A DNA stretch of 64,000 nt from Methanosarcina mazei S-6 (GTDB lineage: Archaea > Halobacteriota > Methanosarcinia > Methanosarcinales > Methanosarcinaceae): the NCBI RefSeq assembly GCF_000970205.1, contig NZ_CP009512.1, forward strand, positions 496,001-560,000. The letters run 5' to 3'. Shown piece after piece: positions 9,001 to 16,972 of the stretch. The notes beneath the pieces are model-generated. The model saw only the letters and a list, made by a program, of their open reading frames with translations, was not told the DNA's origin and made no database searches. How positions within the stretch are numbered: the first letter of the stretch is position 1; each line of letters opens with the position of its first letter. The position numbers and the translations under genes were made by a program.

Positions 9001-10617
9001 TCAGTGAAGGAAATGCCGCATTCCTGTGAAAACAAGGGCAACTCCAAGTCTGTTTGCAGTAGCAATGACCTCATTGTCCCTTATCGAGCCACCAGGGGAA
9101 ACGATATAGCGGATATTATTCTCAGCTGCATGGACCACGCTGTCATCAAATGGGAAGAAAGCATCTGAAGCCATTACACATTCTGACATAATCTTCTGGC
9201 AGTATTCTTCAAAGGGTACAGCAGGCTGCTCACGTTCGTAGATTACTTTCAGGTTTTCAACTGCTTTTGTGGCTGCCAGTTTACGGATGGAATCTACCCT
9301 GTTAGGCTGCCCGGCTCCCATTCCCAGGACCATGAAATTCCCTGGTTCATATTCATAAGCAAGGATCACGGCATTGGACTTTGTAGCTTTACATGCTTTA
9401 AGGCAAAACTCCGAGAGGGCACGCTTATTTTCAGGATAAGGTACTTCAGTAACAGACTCCCATTTTTCGTAGATCCCTATGTCCCGGCTCTGCTTGAGCA
9501 TGCCGCCTATGACGTATTTGTAGGTGTATTCCGCTCCGAAGCCCTCCCTGAGGTCAGGAAGTTTCAGGAGCCTCAGATTTTCGCTTTTCTTTTTCAGGTA
9601 TTCAAGTGCATCGGGCTTGAAATCAGGGGCAAGGATAATTTCTACGAATTTCCCGTTCAAAAAAGTTGCAGCTTCCAGGTCAAAAACCTCGTTTGTGCAG
9701 ATTATACTCCCATAAGCCGAAATAGGGTCCCCGTCCCAGGCAGAATGCAGCGCCTGAAGGAGGGACTCTCCGGTAGCAAGTCCGCATGGGTTATTGTGTT
9801 TTACTATTGCTACGGCAGGGGAAGCGTTCCCGAGTTCTTTGACAGTCTGGAGGGCGTTGTCCGCATCCACATAGTTGTTATAGGAGAGTTCTTTTCCATG
9901 AAGCTGGATGGCTTTTGCCAGACTCGGACCTTTTATTGCAGAGTCTTTATAGAAATATGCTTTCTGGTGCCAGTTTTCTCCATAGCGAAGCTTTACACCG
10001 TCAGCAAATTTCAGGTGGAGAACTTCTTCCCCAAGAAGGGTCCTGCTAAGATATGTGTCAATTGCCGCATCATAGTCGGCTGTGTGCCTGAAAGCTTTTA
10101 CCGCAAGTTCAGCACGGGTTTTATCAGAGATTATCCCGCTTGAGCGCAGCTCCTTAAGGATACGCCCGTAGTCCGAGGGGTCAGATAACACCGTCACCGA
10201 GCGGTAGTTCTTGGCTGCGGAGCGGAGAAGGGTAGGGCCTCCGATATCTATATTTTCAATGGCTTCTTCAAGCTCCACATTCTCTCTGGAAACGGTTATT
10301 TCAAAGGGGTAAAGGTTTACGGCTATCAGGTCGATAAGGGAGATGTCTTCTTTTGCAGCTTCCTCCATCTGTTCTTTGCTTTCCCGGAGGCATAAAAGTC
10401 CTCCATGAATTCTCGGGTGGAGGGTCTTGACTCTTCCTCCCATCATCTCCGGGTAGCCTGTGACTTCCGAAACATCAGTAACCTCAATGTCTGCATCGCG
10501 AAGGATTTTCGCGGTCCCGCCTGTTGAGATAATTTTCACGCCAAGTGCTTCGAGCCCGCGTGCAAATTCTACAATTCCTGTCTTGTCTGAGACGCTGAGC
10601 AATGCCCTTTTTACCAA
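9001..10617 (-). CDS. purH: Bifunctional AICAR formyltransferase / IMP cyclohydrolase
   Basis: A full-length 538-residue PurH that catalyses the last two steps of IMP synthesis. The N-terminal IMP cyclohydrolase (MGS-like) domain carries SVSDKTGI and GGRVKTLHP. The AICAR transformylase domain has the VKHNNPCG motif with the catalytic Lys-His pair and the usual C-terminal end. Many methanogens use the formate-dependent PurP instead. A complete PurH fits reports that Methanosarcina makes tetrahydrofolate for biosynthesis, because this enzyme needs 10-formyl-THF. The gene is single and not linked to purL or purC, which lie more than 40 kb away in this window. Confidence 0.96.
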   Translation of the reverse strand: MVKRALLSVSDKTGIVEFARGLEALGVKIISTGGTAKILRDADIEVTDVSEVTGYPEMMGGRVKTLHPRIHGGLLCLRESKEQMEEAAKEDISLIDLIAVNLYPFEITVSRENVELEEAIENIDIGGPTLLRSAAKNYRSVTVLSDPSDYGRILKELRSSGIISDKTRAELAVKAFRHTADYDAAIDTYLSRTLLGEEVLHLKFADGVKLRYGENWHQKAYFYKDSAIKGPSLAKAIQLHGKELSYNNYVDADNALQTVKELGNASPAVAIVKHNNPCGLATGESLLQALHSAWDGDPISAYGSIICTNEVFDLEAATFLNGKFVEIILAPDFKPDALEYLKKKSENLRLLKLPDLREGFGAEYTYKYVIGGMLKQSRDIGIYEKWESVTEVPYPENKRALSEFCLKACKATKSNAVILAYEYEPGNFMVLGMGAGQPNRVDSIRKLAATKAVENLKVIYEREQPAVPFEEYCQKIMSECVMASDAFFPFDDSVVHAAENNIRYIVSPGGSIRDNEVIATANRLGVALVFTGMRHFLH

Positions 10618-11012
10618 AAAATCACCAATATACTTGGTTTAAAAATTATTAGCTATAAAACTTATGGTTTACACATTATTTTATTTGAAAGAGGTTTTTT
10701 CGTTGAAAAAATCAGAGTTAAACTCCTTAAATGCAACATTTATGTTAACATTCTGATATAGTCCTTCAAACACGTTGTTCTTTAACCTTTTGGTATTTTT
10801 GAATGATATTTTTTCACAAATATTCCATTTCTAACCGCTCAGAAAGAATGTTCAGGTTGAATACTTATCTCTGGAAATCGAAAGGATAATAAGTACAGGA
10901 AGGCGGGTATTTTATTATTCTCACCTTAGCCTGTTCCATATTTTTAAGCTTTATTTATTATTTTGCTTTCAAGGTCTATTTTTAAGAAATAGATACAGGG
11001 GATGGGGATTCA
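10618..11012. other. Divergent promoter region of purH and the flavin oxidoreductase
   Basis: About 395 bp of AT-rich DNA. TATA-like runs occur near 10650-10690 (purH side) and 10940-10970 (oxidoreductase side). No repeat or gene is evident. Confidence 0.45.
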
Positions 11013-12365
11013 ATGGAAAAGGAATATGATATTATAATTATCGGGACAGGGACTGCAGGCAGAACTCTGGCAGGCAGGGCAGAGTCTTCTGGAATGAAAT
11101 TTGCCATTATTGACTCAAGGGAGTACGGAGGCACCTGCCCTCTAAGGGGATGTGATCCCAAAAAAGTTCTTGCAGGCGCATCGGAAGCTACAGACCTGAA
11201 TAACCGGCTTATAGGCAAAGGTGCAGGGACAGAAGAGCCTTTAAAAATAGACTGGCCTTCGCTTATCAGATTCAAAAGGACGTTTACTGAAGTCTATCCC
11301 CGCGAAGCTGAGAAAATGTTTGCGGATATGGGGATTGATATGTATCACGGTAGAGCCCGGTTTAAGAACGAAAACACCGTAATTGTCGGGAATGATGAAC
11401 TCAAAGGAAAATTTATTTTTCTTGCAACAGGCTCAAAGCCGCGTAAACTGAAGATTCCTGGAGAGGAATACCTCACAACAAGTGAGGAATTTATGGAACT
11501 CATGGAGCTCCCTGAAAAGATTATTTTTGCAGGGGGAGGGTATATCTCCTTTGAATTTACACACATTGCCAGGCGGGCAGGGGCTGAAGTCCTGATCCTG
11601 CACAGAAGTGAAAGGCCTCTGGGGACATTTGATCCTGATCTGGTGGACATGCTTGTCCGGGCTTCCGAAGAGTCTGGAATAAAAATCCTTACAAATAGGC
11701 CGGTGGTAGCTGTTGAAAAAGCAGGTGACGGTTTTCTTGTCAGGACTGAATATAAAACCGAAACAGGGTCGGAAGTCCAGGTTTTCAATGCGGACATGGT
11801 GGTAAACGGCGCAGGGCGGGTTCCTGATATTGAAGACCTGCAGCTTGAGAATGCCGGAGTCAGGGCTGAAAAAAAAGGGATTATAGTCGATAAGCATATG
11901 AGAACATCAAATCCCCGGGTTTATGCAGGGGGAGACTGTACTGCCGAAGGAATTCAGCTTACTCCGGTAGCAACTCTTCAGGGAGAAGTTGCAGCTGCTA
12001 ATATTTTTGACAGAAACGGGGCTGAAGCCGATTATACAGGAATTCCAAGTGCAGTATTTACCATCCCTGTGCTTGCTTCCGTTGGAATAAGTGAGGAAAA
12101 AGAAAGTGATAAATACAGGGTTATTTTCCGTGACCGCAGTACATGGAGCACTACCAGGAGGGCAGGGATGGAATTTGCAGCTTCAAAGATAATTCTTGAC
12201 GAAGAAAATGACCATATAATGGGAGCCCACATCCTGGGACCCAATGCCGAAGAAGTTATCAATATCTTTGCCATGGCAATGCGTCTCGGGCTCAGGACTT
12301 CGGATATAAGGAAAGTTGTATTTACCTACCCGACAATATGTTCCGATATTCGATATATGCTGTAA
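11013..12365 (+). CDS. FAD-dependent pyridine nucleotide-disulfide oxidoreductase
   Basis: A 450-residue class I flavoprotein disulfide reductase (glutathione reductase, lipoamide dehydrogenase, mercuric reductase type). It shows an FAD-binding IIIGTGTAGRTLA at residues 7-19, the redox-active CPLRGC pair in GGTCPLRGCDPKK near residues 44-56, an NAD(P)-binding FAGGGYISFEF, a second FAD site VYAGGDCT and a dimerisation domain. The usual catalytic HPT...E end is replaced by YPTICSD, so the His base is a Tyr. That variant is known in a divergent branch whose substrate is unsettled. The gene appears monocistronic, with endonuclease III about 150 bp downstream on the same strand. Confidence 0.85.
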   Translation: MEKEYDIIIIGTGTAGRTLAGRAESSGMKFAIIDSREYGGTCPLRGCDPKKVLAGASEATDLNNRLIGKGAGTEEPLKIDWPSLIRFKRTFTEVYPREAEKMFADMGIDMYHGRARFKNENTVIVGNDELKGKFIFLATGSKPRKLKIPGEEYLTTSEEFMELMELPEKIIFAGGGYISFEFTHIARRAGAEVLILHRSERPLGTFDPDLVDMLVRASEESGIKILTNRPVVAVEKAGDGFLVRTEYKTETGSEVQVFNADMVVNGAGRVPDIEDLQLENAGVRAEKKGIIVDKHMRTSNPRVYAGGDCTAEGIQLTPVATLQGEVAAANIFDRNGAEADYTGIPSAVFTIPVLASVGISEEKESDKYRVIFRDRSTWSTTRRAGMEFAASKIILDEENDHIMGAHILGPNAEEVINIFAMAMRLGLRTSDIRKVVFTYPTICSDIRYML

Positions 12366-12512
12366 TTCCGGTAGCTTTAAAGACTGCCTTTTTCTTTTAT
12401 CTGGTCCGAAAAACTTAGAAATAAAAAACGACCAATACTTTAACAGATACATTTCAAAAAGCTGTTTTATAGTTATAATCTGAAATTTGAACCTCTTAAC
12501 GGAGTTCTTTTA

Positions 12513-13217
12513 ATGCCTGAAAAAAAACCCAGAAAATCGACTTCAAAAGAAGTCCTGATTGAATATGATATTCCTGACAACAGGCATAACTTTGACCGCA
12601 TCTGGGACCTTCTAAAAGAGGAATACACGGATGCAAAACCATCTCTTAATTACAGCAATCCTTTGGAACTCCTTGTGGCAACCGTTCTTTCTGCCCAGTC
12701 GACGGACGTTCAGATCAATAAGGTGACGGAAAATCTGTTCAAAAAGTACAGGACCGCCTGGGATTACGCAAGCGCAGATATCAGAGAACTGGAAGCGGAT
12801 ATTTATTCTACAGGGTTTTACAAAAGCAAAGCAAAAAATATCAAAGCGGCTGCACAACTGATTATCGAAAATTATGGGGGAGAAGTCCCGCAAACAATGG
12901 AAGAACTCGTCACCCTTCCAGGAGTGGGGAGAAAGACCGCAAATATAGTGCTTGCCAGGGCTTTTGGGATAATAGAGGGTATTGCCGTGGATACTCATGT
13001 GAAAAGAGTCTCAGGAAGGCTGGGGCTTACCAGGAATTCGGACCCGGTAAAAATAGAACAGGACCTTATATCCCTTGCCAGGAAAGAAGACCTTGATTCG
13101 ATTTCCATGACCCTGATCTATCACGGGAGAAAAGTTTGCCAGGCAAGAAAACCGAGATGCTCGATCTGTGTTGTAAAAGAACTGTGCCCTTCCAGCATTA
13201 TTTTTATTGGAGAGTAA
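12513..13217 (+). CDS. nth: Endonuclease III (DNA glycosylase/AP lyase)
   Basis: A 234-residue base-excision repair enzyme removing oxidised pyrimidines. The helix-hairpin-helix LPGVGRKTAN carries the catalytic Lys, and the catalytic Asp is in VDTHV. The C-terminal 4Fe-4S loop has the canonical spacing C-x6-C-x2-C-x5-C (CQARKPRC, then SIC, then LC). About 25 N-terminal residues precede the conserved core. The stop lies before two hairpins shared with the convergent cbiMN operon. Confidence 0.95.
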   Translation: MPEKKPRKSTSKEVLIEYDIPDNRHNFDRIWDLLKEEYTDAKPSLNYSNPLELLVATVLSAQSTDVQINKVTENLFKKYRTAWDYASADIRELEADIYSTGFYKSKAKNIKAAAQLIIENYGGEVPQTMEELVTLPGVGRKTANIVLARAFGIIEGIAVDTHVKRVSGRLGLTRNSDPVKIEQDLISLARKEDLDSISMTLIYHGRKVCQARKPRCSICVVKELCPSSIIFIGE

Positions 13218-13266
13218 ACCGGGGTTTCAGGGTACAAAAATAGTTTTACAGTTTTATTAAGAGGAA

Positions 13267-13286
13267 TCTGGAATGCTCATTCCAGA
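13267..13286. terminator. Hairpin after nth
   Basis: Perfect 8-bp stem TCTGGAAT/ATTCCAGA with a GCTC loop, about 50 bp past the nth stop. No strong T run follows directly. Confidence 0.4.
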
Positions 13287-13312
13287 GCATGCACTGTGGT
13301 AATTTAAGAGTA

Positions 13313-13343
13313 GCCGTTTCTTCCTTTTTCTGGAAGAAGCGGC
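13313..13343. terminator. Bidirectional hairpin between nth and cbiN
   Basis: A 12-bp stem (GCCGTTTCTTCC with GGAAGAAGCGGC, one mismatch) lies between two convergent transcription units, about 30 bp past the cbiN stop. It is placed to end both. Confidence 0.55.
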
Positions 13344-13370
13344 GTTTCAAAACAGAGAAAGGAATTTTGC

Positions 13371-13676
13371 TCAGGCTTTTTTATTGAAAATCTTTCCAAA
13401 CCCGAAACTGATAGCCAGCACTGCTACAGTCCCGATTGCAATTGCCATAACCTCTCCGCTCTTTCCCATGCCTTCAATAGCGTAGTCAGACATTGGAGAA
13501 CTTACTGCGGGTTCCGTTTCTTCGAGTTCTGACATTTTCGACTCTTCAATTACTCCTCCTGCTGCACTTTCCAGCCCGTCGGGGTCGGAAGAGGCAAGGA
13601 AAGGAGCAAGGATGGAAAGCAAAAGCGCAATTGCGATTCCTGCGTAAAGGAATTTCATATTTGAGTTTTTGCTCAT
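13371..13676 (-). CDS. cbiN: PDGLE-domain accessory subunit of an ECF cobalt/nickel transporter
   Basis: A 101-residue protein with an N-terminal membrane helix (about 9-27), the signature PDGLE at residues 32-36, an acidic external loop and a second helix near the C-terminus. This is the architecture of CbiN/NikN-type small components, which help the CbiM/NikM substrate-capture protein load metal. It overlaps cbiM by four bases (ATGA), so the two are co-translated. The T and A components of the transporter are not next to it. They lie about 7.4 kb away (cbiQ, cbiO). Whether the ion is Co2+ or Ni2+ cannot be settled from the sequence. Confidence 0.85.
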   Translation of the reverse strand: MSKNSNMKFLYAGIAIALLLSILAPFLASSDPDGLESAAGGVIEESKMSELEETEPAVSSPMSDYAIEGMGKSGEVMAIAIGTVAVLAISFGFGKIFNKKA

Positions 13677-14338
13677 GCATGAGCCTCCGTCTTGGATTTC
13701 TCAGGTCTGGCAGTGTACCCGCCTTCAAGCAGGTCAGGACGGGATTTTGCAATCGCCGTGATCACGACCGAAGTGATCAGCCCTTCCCCGATAAAGCCAA
13801 TTATCAGGTGGAAAGTTCCCATAGCGATAAGCCCGGGTACCAGAGGGAAAGTGCCTGCAAGCCACATCTGCACGGCGCAAACAATTGATGAAACGAAAAG
13901 TCCTAACCATGCGCCTCCGAAGGCTGCAATGCTTGTTCCTGCACTCTTGCGGAGAGCTAGATATGTATAGTATCCTGCAAAGCCGGAAATAATGCCCATG
14001 TTAAGGATATTTGCTCCCATGGTGGTGATTCCACCGTCTCCGAATGCGAAACCCTGTACAAGCAACACGAGTGTGAGAACCAGTACTCCAGCCCAGGGGC
14101 TTCCGAAAACAATGGCAACAAGAGTTGCTCCTACCATGTGCCCGCTTGTTCCCATCCCTATAGGGATGTTCATGGCCTGAATAGCAAATATTCCTGCTGC
14201 AAGGGCAGCAAGGATGGGCACTTTCATCTCTTCAAGCTCACTTTTTGCCCATTTCATTGACATAAAAATAAAAGGAATGCTAATTACCCAGTAAACTATT
14301 GCCTGGCTTAGCGGTATAAAAGAATCAGGTATATGCAT
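13673..14338 (-). CDS. cbiM: Cobalt/nickel ECF transporter substrate-binding membrane protein
   Basis: A 221-residue polytopic S-component. It starts MHIPDS, and the amino group and His2 are the known metal ligands of CbiM/NikM. Further motifs are GTSGHMVGA and the GANILNMG loop. The ion is supplied for corrinoids (Co) or for F430, hydrogenase and CO dehydrogenase (Ni). It has a good GGAGAGG ribosome-binding site and is first in a two-gene operon with cbiN. It is divergent from a SAM methyltransferase and two nicotianamine-synthase-like genes across a 480-bp spacer. Confidence 0.93.
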   Translation of the reverse strand: MHIPDSFIPLSQAIVYWVISIPFIFMSMKWAKSELEEMKVPILAALAAGIFAIQAMNIPIGMGTSGHMVGATLVAIVFGSPWAGVLVLTLVLLVQGFAFGDGGITTMGANILNMGIISGFAGYYTYLALRKSAGTSIAAFGGAWLGLFVSSIVCAVQMWLAGTFPLVPGLIAMGTFHLIIGFIGEGLITSVVITAIAKSRPDLLEGGYTARPEKSKTEAHA

Positions 14339-14833
14339 TTTTATTTTTCCTCTCCTTGAATCTTATATCTTGTCTTTCCCGTTTTCACTGTGAACATTCC
14401 AGTTCCCACATTTTTCGGAATATTCATTGTATAAAGAATAAAACACCTAAAAAGTCAGAATACCCTGAATGCTATTCTGTGAATTAATATCAATTAGAAA
14501 TCTATTATGACTGTTCCGGATGCTCATTTTCAAGGCATTTTCGGAAGATTTTTCTGTTATTTTCTAATTAATTATGTAATACATATATACATTTTGGTAT
14601 TATTTTTTTCGATAATTTTTTTATGAAATCTTCCTCCGTGCGGTATTTTTATTTTTTAGTTGAATTAAGTAACCCTGAATTTTCTATCAGGTCTAATAGA
14701 TATTCATCCCGGAAAAGCTGGTGTTAATCCACATTAGCCTAATTTTTTCTGCCTTTTTGAGGAATGGTGATTGCTTTTATAAGCAATTAGGTAATATATG
14801 CTCATCAGATTTTAATCTTTGGTAATATTTATT
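14339..14833. promoter_or_regulatory. Divergent control region of cbiMN and the methyltransferase
   Basis: About 490 bp of AT-rich spacer between divergent genes. The clearest structure is the inverted repeat at 14456-14479. TATA-like TAATATATGC lies at 14792-14801. I found no recognisable cobalamin or Ni/Co riboswitch fold by eye. Confidence 0.5.
14456..14479. promoter_or_regulatory. Inverted repeat CAGAATA-N10-TATTCTG, candidate metal-regulator operator
   Basis: Perfect 7-bp arms with a 10-bp spacer, 118 bp upstream of cbiM. The geometry (about one helical turn between arm edges) suits a dimeric repressor such as a NikR-like or DtxR-like protein, but it does not match a consensus I can name. 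Confidence 0.4.
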
Positions 14834-15643
14834 ATGAAAAAAAGGTATATTTGTATATTACCATATTCTCTATCATATGGAGGAGTATTTATAGACTGCA
14901 AGGAAGTTATTGCTAATTACTGGAATTTCAGGTCTTCAACCTACAAAAATGGGATAAATGGGTTCGATGAAGAAGAGCGCGCTGTCTGGAAACAGATCTT
15001 TGAAAATTCCCTGGCTTCAGGCAAGCGTTTAAAAGTGCTGGATGTGGGGACAGGTACAGGTTTTCTTGCCCTTCTTTTTGCCGAGATGGGGCATGAGGTT
15101 TCTGGTATAGACCTGTCTGAAGGCATGCTTGAGAAAGCAAGGCATAACGCAGATAATATGGGCCTGGAAATTTCTTTATTCCACGGAGACGCGGAAAATC
15201 TGCCTTTTGAAGACTGTTCCTTTGATCTGGTTGTTAACAAATACCTTCTCTGGACACTCCAGGAGCCTGCCAGCGCGGTCCGGGAGTGGAAGCGTGTCCT
15301 TAAACCCGGAGGGATGATCTTTGCCATTGATGGAAACTGGTTTGATCCCCGGCCTGACAGGTATATCAAAAGAATGCTTTACGGGCTGGCAGAGAGGTTT
15401 GCAAAAAAGAACCAGTACAATCTTATTTTCAAGAAGTCCTACGGCCCTATCAGGAATTCTCTTCCCCTTTACGAAAAAATAAGCCCGAAAAATATTTCCT
15501 TTCTCTTTTCCGAAACCGGACTCATGAACACTGAAATCAGCCCTCTTCTGGAAGTGCAGAAATTTCAAAGAAACAGGCATTCATTCTCAAGGAGGATATT
15601 TGAGAATAATTCCATATTTTTGATATCCGGGCAGAAAAATTAG
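14834..15643 (+). CDS. Class I SAM-dependent methyltransferase next to nicotianamine-synthase-like genes
   Basis: A UbiE-like methyltransferase. Motif I is VLDVGTGTGFLALLF, followed by GIDLSEGML and GDAENLPFED with the post-motif FDLVVNKYLLW. The family-like part begins IDCKEVIANYW. A strong ribosome-binding site GGAGGAG (14879-14885) stands five bases before an ATA codon at 14891, exactly where that part begins. The first usable ATG in frame is at 14834, with no good ribosome-binding site. The natural start may have been lost or may be non-canonical. It lies upstream of the two NAS-like genes in the same direction, so it could modify their product. That is inference from position only. Confidence 0.72.
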   Translation: MKKRYICILPYSLSYGGVFIDCKEVIANYWNFRSSTYKNGINGFDEEERAVWKQIFENSLASGKRLKVLDVGTGTGFLALLFAEMGHEVSGIDLSEGMLEKARHNADNMGLEISLFHGDAENLPFEDCSFDLVVNKYLLWTLQEPASAVREWKRVLKPGGMIFAIDGNWFDPRPDRYIKRMLYGLAERFAKKNQYNLIFKKSYGPIRNSLPLYEKISPKNISFLFSETGLMNTEISPLLEVQKFQRNRHSFSRRIFENNSIFLISGQKN

Positions 15644-15951
15644 AATAAGTCCTCTACAACATAAAGACTGAAAAACGCCATAATGCCCTGACATTTTTAT
15701 AATTCTTTCTGTGTATATTTACTCTTTTCTTTTTTTGCTTATATAATGCCTGCCATAAGGATTTTTATTATATTTTTTCTTATTTTTCATATTCAGTGAG
15801 ATAAAAATTCTCAATATTCTTACTGATGATGAAATATGCGAAGCTTTATATTCACATTTTCAGAACCGGTGTTGAATTTGTATCTATGTATTCGTTAATA
15901 CGGTTTTGGTGAATTAAAAATGGTTTGGTGAATTAAAATGGATTTGATATC
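15644..15951. other. Spacer before the first NAS-like gene
   Basis: About 308 bp, AT-rich. A short direct repeat, GGTGAATTAAAA-like at 15908 and 15925, precedes the start. Otherwise nothing is recognisable. Confidence 0.4.
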
Positions 15952-16833
15952 ATGACCAGCCTGCTGAGTGAAGAAGGCAGTAATTTTACACCTCTATTTC
16001 AGGAATGTGGGCCAAATTCATGCAATATACAAAACATAAAGTCCTGCATACTGCATTTCCACAGTAATATTATATCCTGTAATATGAATCTAATTGCCGA
16101 GTTTAATCTTCCTCACCTTTATGATATCTTCGCCGAACTGGATGAACTCGCGCATATGGATGTTGAAGATGATGTCTTTCAGGATGTACTCCGGGATCCT
16201 GTGATCAGAGCCCTGCTTCCTTCCATTCATGCCAGTTACACCCTTTTCTTCAGTCTGCATGAAACCAGGCTTGCAAAGGAACTCCTGACCTGTAAAGAAC
16301 CCTGGAAAACGCTGGAATCTTTTCCTTTATATCCCAGATATGAAAATATGATTAAAAGTCATATAGATTATTTCCCTGAAATTGAAGTCCTGGCTTTTAT
16401 AGGCTGCGGCCCCGTGCCTATTACCCTGCTGCTTTTCAATAAATTGTATGGCATCCGCTGCATCGGCATAGATAAAGATCCTGAAGCTGTGTCTCTGGCA
16501 AAAAGCTGTGTAAAGCATTTTGGGCTTGCAAAGGAAATCAGTATTATTGAAGGAGATGAAACCGCGCTTTCAGATCTCGAATGGGACTCTGTACTTATAG
16601 CAGGGCTTGCCGAACCCAAAAAGCGTATTTTCCGAAATCTCCACTCCATAATCAAAAATCGAGAGCCAGAATGTAAAAAATCAGTTTCCATCTGCTATCG
16701 TAATTATAGTGGCATGAGACAGTTGCTCTATCGTCCGGTCCTGCCCGAGCAGACAGGAGGCTTTAGACTAATAAAAGAAGTCTGCCCCGCTGGAAAAGAA
16801 AACAATACTCTGGTCTTTCTGGAGTGTGAGTAA
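15952..16833 (+). CDS. Nicotianamine synthase family protein (NAS-like 1)
   Basis: This matches the Methanothermobacter nicotianamine synthase (MtNAS) I remember over most of its length: PWKTLESF, YPRY, AFIGCGPVPIT (SAM-binding glycine loop), GDETALSDLEW, LAEPKKRIFRN, CYRNYSGMR and NNTLVFLEC. The residues matching the MtNAS active-site Glu81 (in LHET) and Tyr107 (last Tyr of YPRY) are both present, so it may be active. NAS enzymes join aminobutyrate units from SAM to make a metal chelator. The first 44 residues are Cys/Asn/Ile-rich and poorly conserved. An internal ATG at 16084 is a possible start but lacks a ribosome-binding site. The next NAS-like gene overlaps its stop. Confidence 0.85.
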   Translation: MTSLLSEEGSNFTPLFQECGPNSCNIQNIKSCILHFHSNIISCNMNLIAEFNLPHLYDIFAELDELAHMDVEDDVFQDVLRDPVIRALLPSIHASYTLFFSLHETRLAKELLTCKEPWKTLESFPLYPRYENMIKSHIDYFPEIEVLAFIGCGPVPITLLLFNKLYGIRCIGIDKDPEAVSLAKSCVKHFGLAKEISIIEGDETALSDLEWDSVLIAGLAEPKKRIFRNLHSIIKNREPECKKSVSICYRNYSGMRQLLYRPVLPEQTGGFRLIKEVCPAGKENNTLVFLECE

Positions 16834-16972
16834 CATTCAAAAAATCAGAGCAGAACTCCTGATTGATGAATTTCGCAGCATCTATTCCCGGGTAAAGGGC
16901 CTTGAAGATGCCGAAGTGATGGGAAGTCCCTCTCCTGAACTGTATACCGTGTTTAAAAGGCTGGATGAACTA

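Noticed and set aside
14339-14833. Cobalamin or Ni/Co riboswitch upstream of cbiM
   Set aside because: I could not find the conserved cores of these RNA classes, and they are rare in archaea.
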